NCBI RefSeq assembly: GCF_030272615.1
Contig: NC_081413.1
Span: 164,023,080-164,087,079 of the forward strand
Direction of reading: 5' to 3'
Length of the DNA stretch: 64,000 nucleotides
Source of the DNA: Cryptomeria japonica
Lineage: Eukaryota > Streptophyta > Pinopsida > Cupressales > Cupressaceae
Shown: positions 1 to 8,824 of the stretch, one piece after another
How positions within the stretch are numbered: position 1 is the first letter of the stretch
How the letters are laid out: each line of letters opens with the position of its first letter
The notes under the pieces: model-generated
Databases searched by the model: none
What the model saw: the letters and a program-made list of their open reading frames with translations, nothing else
What the model was told of the DNA's origin: nothing
Translations under genes and position numbers: made by a program

Positions 1-640
1 TTGTCAAATTCCCTCTCCAAAAGAATCTATCAAATGTTTCTATGATATTGGTGAATCCAAGGCATCTATTGGTCCAAGTAAATTGCATATTGGATAAGTG
101 AATTCCCATCAGCATACTCCTTGCTACCAATTCCTAAAAATCCATTTGAGATTGTAGTTTTTGGCTAGATCCACCCCTTTCATCTGCAATATGAAGGATA
201 GAATTATAGTCACCTCCAATTAGGTGGTATTTTTGTGTCTAAGAATCTAGAATATTATCAGTCTTACACCATGTATCTTGGTTTCTCATTCATGACACTA
301 GGCCATACACATTTGTTAGAATGAATTGAATATTAGAGATCAAGTCATGGATTTTGTTGCACAAGAATTATCTCCCCTTGACCACTTCTTAGATAAAATA
401 GCTTGGGGTTTCCATAATACCATTGTATTTCTAGAGGAACCATCTGCAAGGATCCATATTCCTTGCCATAACTTCAATCTTTTCATAAACCATTCACTTT
501 CTTCATTGATCAATTTTGTTTCTTGTAGCATGATAACTTCTACCTCTATTCTACCTAGTTGATGCTAGGCCAACCATTGTTTGTTATGGGTATTAATGCC
601 CCTAAAATTCCATTATATGAGCCTCATGACTCCTTGGGAA
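1..640 (-). pseudogene. L1-type LINE ORF2, N-terminal endonuclease fragment (runs off the window)
   Basis: Read on the minus strand from about 630 downward, the translation starts with WNFRGIN, then MLQETKL at about 531, then, after a frame change, TNVYG, GGDYNSI, TWTNR and DRFF. These are the ordered landmarks of the apurinic/apyrimidinic endonuclease domain that opens ORF2 of plant L1-type LINEs, which nicks target DNA to prime reverse transcription. The reverse transcriptase would lie beyond base 1 and is not visible. Several in-frame stops and at least one frameshift make it a pseudogene. It continues directly from the ORF1 remnant at 641-1905. Confidence 0.8.
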
Positions 641-1905
641 GGGGTATTCCCTTCCCTGATCTTAGAAGTCATGCAATTTTTACCTAGCCCTTTGCACCAC
701 TATCCACCTTGCATTCCTTTTGGTTTTTCTTTTCTACCTAATCTCTTTAAGTCACCACAAAAAGGGGAAGACCTCTTTGATTTTTTTTGCTTCATATCCA
801 ATTTCTATGTTTGGGAAACCCCTTTAGAACTTTCACCCTAGATGGATTGTGGGCTGGTGAATTCAACTCTGCAACTTCTACTTCCATGTTCTCTTCCAAC
901 TTCAAGAAACCTTTGACTTTCATGAGCTCTTCCTCAACTTATTTCTCTCTTTCACTTAAGCACTACAGATTGGGGGTTCCAAAAAGATCCACTATTAAAT
1001 CTATACCCTTTATCTAAATTTATGTTTATGTTCTTTGGTCAATTATTCAAATAGACTAAATATGGTTCAACACAATGGTTTTTACCTTGTACTCTTTCCT
1101 CTTCAACTTGGGCCTCAGTCACCTTCCCATTACTTGTTGACATTGTGAGAGGATCAAAGGTTAATTCCCCTATTAGTATGGGTCGATTCAAGGCATTATT
1201 ATCTTGAGCTAATTCTAAGCTAGGGTTCTAAATTGTTGATTTTGAAGAGTTAACCTTAGATGTTGGACCTTCAACATCTTATGAATTATATAAATCCTCC
1301 CTCACTAGGTCGAGATCCATTGTCCACTTGGTCGGCGTCTTTTCCATTTTAAGTCTAAATTTTTATTTGGAAATATTGCTTTTTCCTTTGGGATTTCCTC
1401 CTCTCTACTTTTGTCTATAATATTGTCACCTTCTTTGGTATTTGTAATAACCATGAGTTTGTCTCCCGAATTTCCATTATTTTACTCTAACACAACCTTC
1501 TACTTCTAGGATCTTCCTTGTGTGATAATTTTCAATTCTTCCCAAGTTTCCTCCTTTTGCTCCAAACATAGACAAATTTTAGAATATGTTTTGTTCTTGC
1601 CCCCATGGATTTCGTCATCAATATTGACTAAGGTCCTTAATTATCTGGCAATTGCCTCCAAGGCTTCTTTACACCAATTCAACTTGCAAATTATTGAGCT
1701 TGATCCATTTGATGAATTAACAACCTGGTGATTGATTGGATTGAAGTTTGGCTCCTAGTTCGTAATGTAGAATCTGTGGTCATTTAGGAACATGGGCTCT
1801 CCTTTGAAAATTTTATTCTTTAGTTCATTTGAAGTACTTTCTACAAAAATGAAATTGTTGAGAAAATATTTTATTGATATTTGACCTCCCCAATGATATT
1901 CCCAA
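641..1905 (-). pseudogene. L1-type LINE ORF1 remnant, inner and C-terminal part
   Basis: On the minus strand, broken frames between about 1820 and 1540 read GEPMFLN, WCKEALEAIA, VNIDDEIHGGKNKTYSKIC. These match the order of landmarks in plant LINE ORF1 RNA-binding proteins (DUF4283-type: a GxPLFLxxxxxxIxxW block, then EALxxIG, then the KxxxARICVE block). The part from about 1500 to 641 is an acidic and basic low-conservation linker with many stops. The reading is cut at 1905 by copia element A and resumes at 16857. It is not a functional gene. Family assignment is by eye. Confidence 0.6.
1901..1905. repeat. Target-site duplication of element A, left copy (CCCAA)
   Basis: CCCAA immediately precedes the left LTR of A and recurs at 16852-16856 immediately after the right LTR. 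The 5-bp length is typical of LTR retrotransposons. It defines the insertion point within LINE ORF1. Confidence 0.9.
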
Positions 1906-3113
1906 TGTTAGGATAACTAGTGAACAACTAAGAGGGGGGTGGGGTGAATCAGTTGTTAACAGATTATGTCATTTAATCGACTTAATAACCTTTAACCAGA
2001 TTAAGTATCGGTAAAGAAGAAATAGATACTGGTAAGAAATAAAACTTAACAATGAAACAAATAATCAACACAATGCAACCATACCACATAACCCCATGAT
2101 TTGTACGTGGAAAACTCAGAAAGGGAAAAACCATGGTGGGAAGCCTACCCACAATCAGATGATACTTCTACATAAAGTATGTGATATAATGAGGGGCCTG
2201 CACATGCATAAAGGCACATTGCCTAGAGCATACTACTCATTACAAAAGAGTCTCACTAATTATAGAGAGGCAACAACCATCTCAAGATAAATGGACAACA
2301 ATCTAAAATAATGAACTGCCAAAGATAGCATTTACCATGCCTGATTACAGTCTCGGTTAAGATCAATACTAGAGGCCTTTGACCTCTTCCTTAATCCCAA
2401 TTCAAAATCTCCTTTTCAAGACCACGACCATGATCTACAATGAGATCTTACATCATTTTATACCAAACCTAAGGCCTCAACCAATTAGGTCAACCACCTA
2501 AAAGATATTACAATAAGATCATTACATAAATCCATATTACAATGGTATGCCATGTCGTCTTAAGACAAAAACAATAATAACCAATTCATAGAACATCCCA
2601 AAAAATCTCGGTAACGTGTAGAGTACATGTTAACATGATACTGGTCCATAACCTAGAAAGGTATCAGACCTATTCTGGGGCCACCACGCCAAAGCAATGT
2701 CTTCAAGCAGTTGAATCACGATCAAAGAACATCTTCAGCATCCTGAAATCCATGAAGAAGCTGCACCAACACCACTTATGCATCCTGGCAATATTCCTTA
2801 GTGAAATCTCTATCGGTTATACTTAAAACCAATGTTGGTATGGATTTACAAGAGTGTATGATAGCATCCTATTACCAAGTCAATACCAACTGACCAAAAC
2901 ATGCTCCAAGAGCATATAACACATGAAATCAAACATACTCCATTGATCCAATCATGCTGGAAGTGTCCATCAGATAATCTCTTCTGCCGGTAACACAAGA
3001 TCTTCTACTGGTAACCAAAACATGTTTGTCAGTAACCAACCATAACAGCTAGTGATGACATCAATGACAAAACATCAATACAAGACATAATCAATTTATC
3101 CATAATGCCAACA
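1906..3113 (-). repeat. 3' LTR of element A
   Basis: It aligns by eye over its length with 15615-16851, including the ends TGTTAGGATAAC and AATGCCAACA. It carries the motif shared by all copia LTRs here (GTGGAAAACTCAGAAAGGG at about 2106-2124, read in reverse). It is about 30 bp shorter than the other LTR. Confidence 0.93.
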
Positions 3114-3125
3114 ATCTCCCCCTTT
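3114..3125 (-). other. Polypurine tract of element A
   Basis: ATCTCCCCCTTT on the plus strand is AAAGGGGGAGAT on the coding strand, directly upstream of the 3' LTR. This is the expected position and composition of the plus-strand primer for reverse transcription. Confidence 0.85.
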
Positions 3126-3450
3126 GGCATTGATGGAAACACTAGGTATGAAAAACATCTAAGTACCAAAAAAATACCAAACAAGTCTCCCCCTATGGAA
3201 GACAACCATGAATATCAATAAATCTCCCCCTATAAATGATATCTCTATAAAGTTCTAAATTTATTTTTCCCATCACTATCTCTCCCCCTTTTACATCAAT
3301 ACCAGTAATTTGACACAAATATAAAAGCAATAATGTAATTCCCTAAATCTCAAAGTTGACTACTCCCCCTAAGTAGTTGCACCACTCATCAGTGCCAGAA
3401 TGAATAGTATCTCTGATAATGCATGCCAAACTGATGACAAACTGCATCAA
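3126..3450 (-). other. 3' untranslated region of element A
   Basis: This stretch lies between the end of the RNase H frame and the polypurine tract. It holds several further C-rich runs (G-rich on the coding strand), such as TCTCCCCCTATGG near 3187 and TCTCCCCCTTTTAC near 3282. These resemble extra polypurine tracts. No reading frame is seen. Confidence 0.6.
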
Positions 3451-4230
3451 TCAAGTCTCTGTCAGAGGGGCAGAAACCCCTAACCTATCTCTCAAATACT
3501 CAAATGATTCCTTAGACAGAGGTTTAGTGAATATATCTGCAATATGTTCTTTAGTGTTCACATAAACCAGTTTAACTTCCTTTCCTTCTACCTTGTCCTT
3601 CATAAAGTTATATTGTATTGATATATGCTTAGTCTTAGAGTGAAATACCAGATTCTTAGACATGTTAATATCTATAGAGTTATCACAGTAGATAACTACT
3701 GGTTCACTACAATTTACCTCGATATCCTTCAACATTTGCTTCATCGACAAGACTTGAGTGCAATTAGTTGTTGTTGCAACATACTCAGCTTTTGCAGTAG
3801 ATAAAGAAATGCATGACTATTTTTTGCTGATCCATGAAACCAGTTTCTTTCCAAGAAAGAAATCTCCACCAGAAGTGTTTTTCCTATCATCAATATCACC
3901 TACCCAATCTAAATCTATATATGCACATAAAGTGAAATCATTATTTTTAGAATACCATAAGCCATATTCTATTGTTCCTTGCAAATACAGGAATATCCTC
4001 TTTACTACACATTCATGATTTTCTTTAGGATTACTTTGATATCTTGAAACAATACTTATTGCATTCATAATATCCATTCTGTTCTGAGTTAGATATAACA
4101 GACCACCAATCATAGACTTATATCTTGTCAGATTTACCGATGTAGAAGTATCCTTGATAGATAATTTCTCACTTGTCACCATAGGAGTACTTACCAGTTT
4201 GGAATTATCCATACCAAACTTCTTCAACAA
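3451..4230 (-). pseudogene. Element A: RT C-terminal tail and RNase H domain, broken
   Basis: Two minus-strand frames (4230-3817 and 3750-3451) cover the connection and RNase H region of a copia polyprotein, which removes RNA from the RNA:DNA hybrid. Landmarks in order are LKKFGMDNSK, STPM, YKSMIGGLLYLT, DLDWVGDIDDRKNTSGG, then YCDNSIDINMSKNLVFHSKTKHI and DIFTKPLS near the C-terminus. A stop near 3814 separates the halves, and the N-terminal frame differs from that of the RT piece. The catalytic-block aspartates appear kept but the frame is not intact. The protein ends at 3451. Confidence 0.85.
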
Positions 4231-4279
4231 TTCCCTTAGATACTTAGTTTGACAGATAAAAATGTCTTTGTTAGTTTGA

Positions 4280-5041
4280 TTAATCTGAAAACAAACCTAA
4301 GAAAAATCTTATCTCACCAATCATGGACATTTCAAATTCATTCTTCATGTTGTTAGAAAATTCCATGCACAATTTATCTTCTCCTCCAAAAATGATATCA
4401 TCAACAAATACTTCAATAATCAGAACATCATCATCAGTGATCTTATAATATGAATTGCTATCAACACTGCATTTAGTAAAACCAAGCTTCAAAAGACACT
4501 TATCCAACCTTGCATACCAAGCGCTAGGAGCTTGTTTCAATCCATATAATGCTTTCTTCAATCTACAAACCATATCTTTATCATCTACTAGTGAAAATCC
4601 ATCAGGTTGTTGAATGTATACTTCTTCCTCAAGTTACCTATTCAAAAATGCACATTTAACATCCATTTGATAAACCTTATAGTTCTTATAAGTTGCATAG
4701 GCAAGAAAAAGTCTAACATCTTCAATTCTAGCTACAGGTGCAAATGTCTCACCATAATCAATTCCTTCCATTTGAGAATATCCTTTACAAACCAATCTAA
4801 CCTTATTTCTTACAACTTGACCATCCTCATTCAGTTTATTCCTAAAAACCTTTTTAGTTCCAATGACATTCTTATTTTTAGGCCGAGGAACTAAAGTCCA
4901 AGTTTCATTCTTCTCTATCTGATTTAATTCATCTTCCATAGCCTTTAACCAATGTTTATGTTTACAAAATTCAATAACATATGCCAATTCAATTTGAGAA
5001 ATAAGACATACCTCTTCATTTTCCAGCCTTCTTCTTGTCAT
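4280..5041 (-). pseudogene. Element A: reverse transcriptase domain, broken
   Basis: Minus-strand frames 5041-4634 and 4573-4280 form the RVT_2-type reverse transcriptase. Seen in order are [39 protein letters not shown]-like, [22 protein letters not shown], then [18 protein letters not shown] and the catalytic FVDDIIFGG. A stop near 4634 and a frame change near 4250-4290 break the frame. In the NVIGTKWVF block the usual tryptophan reads as lysine (GTKKVF). It would have copied element RNA into DNA inside virus-like particles. Confidence 0.88.
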
Positions 5042-6374
5042 AACTCTCTTGTTCCTATCTCCAATTATTTGATCTTCAGAATGATTTAATCTTACATACC
5101 TTGGTATCTTTTGAATTTTAGGGTCACTACTCTAATCATCACTCACAGTTGAATTTTTTGATTATGCTGGTGTAACTATCTTAGATTCCTGTACTGGATG
5201 AGGCATTGTCAGTTCAGCTATGATCATTTCCACTGTCGGTTCCCTGTCATATAATATAGTGATTTTTGTACTGCTCATCCACTTTCACATTATTTCTCTC
5301 GATAATTTTCTGCAATCTTTTGTTATAACATCTATATGCTTTGTTTTGAATTCAATAACCAAGAAATATCCCTTCATCACATCTAAGATCAAACTTTCCA
5401 ATTGAATTATCTCTTTTGACATAGCATTTACATCCAAAAATTATGAAATATTTAATAGGAGGTGTATATCCAAACTATAATTCATAAGGGGTCTTATAGG
5501 TTTCACCTTTGATGTGAACTCTGTTGAATGTGTAGACTGATGTACTCACTGCTGCTCTCTAGTAGATGTGAGGAAATTTGGCTTCCATCATCATAGATCT
5601 AGCTGCATCCAAAATGGTTTTATTCTTTCTTTCCACAACTCCATTCTACTAAGGAGTCTGAGGTGCAGATAACTGTCTTTAATTCCATTTGTCTCACAAT
5701 AACTGTTAAATTCATGAGAAGTGAACTCACCACCTTGATCTGATCTTAGACATTTTATTTTCAATCCAGTTTCTATTTCAACCTTTACTTTAAAGATCTT
5801 GAAATTTTCAAAGGCTTCAGACTTCTCCCTAAGAAAAGTCAACCACATCATCCTAGAATAGTCATCAATAATCAACATGAAATATCTATCACCTTGAAAG
5901 CTTCTAGTCCTTGCAAGACCACATAAGTCAGTGTGAATCAAATAAAGTAAACCATTAATTTTATCATGTATGCTCTTAAGAGAAGTTCTAACTTGCTTTC
6001 CCAATTGACTTTCCTTACATACCGGTTTATGAGGTTTCATAATCTTAGGTATATCTCTAACTACCTTAGTTGAACTGATCTTAACAATAGAATCAAAATT
6101 AACATGACACAACCTCTTATGCCATAGCCAACTCTCATCAATATGAGCAATCAAACATGTCTTATTAGCAGTGTTCAAGTGAAAGATATTACCTCTAGTA
6201 TGAATATCGGTTGCAATCTCCAAACCAGTCTTGTTAATGATTTTGCATTTTCTACCTTTAAACTGAAGTAGGAAACCCTTGTCCACCAATTTACCAACAC
6301 TCAAAAGATTATTCTTTAAACCTTCTACATAATAGACATTATTAGTATTATTTTTTCCATCCAAAGAAATAATA
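5042..6374 (-). pseudogene. Element A: integrase region, broken, 5' edge cut by element N
   Basis: The frame begins at the nested insertion site and runs down to about 5591, then continues in pieces to 5042. Landmarks are NNLLSVGKLVDKG and the zinc-binding HKRLCHVNFD with VCKESQLGK; the last cysteine of the usual CxxC is read as serine. Then come HTDLCG and IDDYSRMMW (two catalytic aspartates) and LRSDQGGEFTS. A frameshift follows near 5670. The C-terminal part is recognisable at about 5480-5400 by FGCKCYVKRDN and CDEGIFLGY. Integrase would join the DNA copy to host DNA. The first residues of the annotated frame upstream of 6374 belong to the LTR of N, not to A. Confidence 0.85.
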
Positions 6375-6379
6375 CCTCT
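6375..6379. repeat. Target-site duplication of element N, left copy (CCTCT)
   Basis: CCTCT directly precedes the TG of the left N LTR and recurs at 14157-14161 right after the CA of the right LTR. Confidence 0.92.
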
Positions 6380-7616
6380 TGTAAAGCGAAAAAATCGAAC
6401 CCTAGTTGCTCTCCCCTCTTCCAACTCCAAGGAGAGAGAAGGGAGAGTCACTAGGGTTGATGGTTTTCACTTAAGAGAGACTTTACATTCAAAAGAGGGG
6501 TTGAAACCCACAAGATCCAATCCCACGCAATGCAAGATTGGATTCTATATAAGTTTCAAGGGTTGTGATAGCAAGGATACCCTCTTTTGTAAAGAATGTA
6601 GATGGAAAGATTGAACTAGGAATGCATAGAAAGTGAGAAAGATTCACTTATAAATTGAGTTAGGGATATAGGATGAAGCTACGGACCTAGAATTAGCAGT
6701 AAAATGTCGAGACGGCTCTTTCCTGCAAATTTGAGCAAAAGTTGACGGGACGATGGCGCCCGACGTGCACACAGTCCTCCGAAAAATCCGCGAAACGAAG
6801 GGGGATCTGTTCGTCTTTGCACAAGGATTCCAGATCTTCAATTTCAGCCGCGTACCTGCAACCTACACATAGAAAAGCGAAGATGATTGGGGGGTTAGGG
6901 ATTAGGGGTTTGCCTTTAGGTCAAACCCCGGTTTTGGAATTAACCAAGAAATGAGAAATATTGTAAATGTAAATGTCTATAATGTAAAACAAGTACTAAT
7001 ACCTTGTTGTAAGGATGTTTGTATCCTTATATGCGAAGGTATAGATGTTGTTGTTTGTTGTATTGTTGTATGTTATATGTAGCATGTAGTATGTGATCTC
7101 CTCTTCAATGGTTGAATCCTTGTCTTGAATGCAACACTTAGCCTTGAATGGAGACTTGGAATGATCAATTGCTTGAAAGAATGCTTGAATGCTTGAATGC
7201 TTGAGTATAGTTTCCACACTTTTTCCATCATGTTGAATGAAAGAGGAAAATGTAGTTTATATACTTGCCAATTAGGGTTGATAGACTGATTTTCCCGACC
7301 TTAGGCCGACCAGGAAATGTTATTTTCCAATTTGCAAACAAAAAGACCCGAAGTCCCATAGGAGACCGGGCCCAAAATAGGGCCAGGGACCAGGGCGCTG
7401 GGTGCCCTGGTCCTGAAGGACCAGGGTGCTGGGCGCTCTGGTCCCACCTCCCGGGACAGCAGGGTGCAAGGAGGATCAGGCCAGGGTGCTAGAAAAATGC
7501 AGTTTTTGGTGTCATGAGCAAGTTTTGGGGTCTCCATTCAGGTTTAGTGTTGCATCACCATCGTGAAGACCCAAATGCGGTCGAAATTGCAAGTGTCGCA
7601 ATTTTAGGACGCTACA
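6380..7616 (-). repeat. 3' LTR of element N
   Basis: It is a near copy of 12951-14156 with scattered single-base changes. It has about 31 extra bases in the GC-rich stretch near 7395-7440 (CCCTGGTCCTGAAGGACCAG region), a short direct repeat that is single in the other LTR. A TATATAAA box lies on the minus strand at 7256-7263. Confidence 0.94.
7256..7263 (-). promoter_or_regulatory. TATA-box-like site in the N LTR
   Basis: TTTATATA on the plus strand reads TATATAAA on the element's coding strand. The equivalent site in the other LTR is 13827-13834. It sits inside the LTR where a pol II promoter is expected. No transcription data support it. Confidence 0.45.
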
Positions 7617-7631
7617 TTTAGCCCCCACTTT
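7617..7631 (-). other. Polypurine tract of element N
   Basis: TTTAGCCCCCACTTT is AAAGTGGGGGCTAAA on the coding strand and abuts the 3' LTR. A second similar block (TTTAGCCCCCAAG) lies at about 8028. Confidence 0.75.
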
Positions 7632-8362
7632 AGCGGGAGTATAAGTGTACGCTCATACTTCCGGTACAGTACAAGGAAACAACATTGAAAAACTTTCACC
7701 ACGTCAAGGAGGCAAGATACACCAAGCCCCCAGTGGACTAAGGATCTTACGACTTCGATTGACAAGGTAAAAGGGAAGATCACGAGGGAGAACCATGACT
7801 ATCAGTAGCAAGGTTCCCTCACTATGAGTCATGCAAGAAAGATATCAAAAATTTTCAAGGCAAAGCTAAATTTGTCAAGAAATTTTCAAGTATCTTGAAA
7901 AGATATGAACGGGATGTATGCCCCCCTACGTTAAAGCGATCGCACACGCCTCACCGGGGGTGATTGCTTTAAGGTAGTGATACATATAAGAAAATGAAAA
8001 AGGGAAAGGAGCACGTTATCACAAGGATTTAGCCCCCAAGTGTGAGATAAGCCCAAGGATAATAGACACAAAACACAAAGCACGAGGTGACTTCGCTTTC
8101 CTCGGGGTCAGTATGCTATATGATAATTCATGTATATCATATGTATGTATGCATAATTGTTCTTCATTCCCCAATCAAGGAAGGTCACCTAGAAGAAGGG
8201 AACACATGTGTCTTTTGATTCAACATGAGAGAGATCGAGAGATCTCAATGCTTTGCATCATCCTCAAGTAGACAACACTAAGGACAACAAATAGAAGAAT
8301 GAGAGTAACATATAGAAGAAGTAACAAAAGAGAGGAGGAGAGAATCTGCTATGCTAATGAAA
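7632..8362 (-). other. 3' untranslated region of element N
   Basis: About 730 bases lie between the end of the extended gag frame and the polypurine tract. No convincing protein is seen. It includes a second AGCCCCCAAGTGTGAGATAAGCCC stretch near 8030 resembling the tract at 7617. Confidence 0.6.
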
Positions 8363-8824
8363 CTAGTCTAGCACGTCATCTACCCCCCGATCTTGCTGAT
8401 CAATGTTTCGGGAAGGCAGGGAACACGCTAGAGGAGGAACATCCAACACAGCAGATGGAGCTATCACAAGATCCAAAGAAGGGCTATGTTCATATCCCAA
8501 GCCGCGGTGTTCTTGTCTAGGAGCTAGGATAAGTGCTTTAGAAAATTTGTTAGATAAATGGTTATCAATATCAACAAGTTCATATTCACTATCAGAAGCA
8601 AGAGAAGTAACATTTTCATCTATATCATCATCAAGATTTATAAAAATAGGGTCTTTAACTCACACAGGATCAAGACCATCATGTATCTTATGTTTAGGAG
8701 ATTTTGGCTCAATCGTCGGCTGAGGAGAAAATGGAATAATGCTTGTTGAAGGTGTTTTTGGGGATTGCAAAGTTTGAGCTCTAAGACGACGCTTTTGTCG
8801 GCGTTCACGTGCAGAACGATTTCA
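8363..8824 (-). pseudogene. Element N: downstream extension of the gag-protease frame behind two TGA codons
   Basis: The minus-strand frame of the 982-residue ORF stops at TGA 8822-8824 but stays open in the same frame to TAG at 8363-8365, apart from one more TGA near 8660. The extension begins with a very basic stretch (NRSARERRQKRRLRAQ), then an acidic part (INLDDDIDENVTSLASDSEYELVDIDN) and ends near a GLGYEHSP motif. The last is reminiscent of the short GLGY-type linker found after protease in some Ty3/gypsy polyproteins. This suggests the original polyprotein was about 1135 codons. Whether the TGAs are decay or read through is not known. Confidence 0.55.

Noticed and set aside
326-841. 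Plus-strand open frames of 78-86 codons at the left end
   Set aside because: They are antisense shadows of the LINE endonuclease region, which has ordered family motifs on the minus strand.
3758-5405. Plus-strand open frames opposite copia A RT and RNase H
   Set aside because: Antisense shadows of the minus-strand pol frame.
6644-7537. Short frames on both strands in the GC-rich part of the N LTR
   Set aside because: They are in LTR sequence, repeat at 13116-14077 with changes that ignore codon structure, and have no start context or domain.
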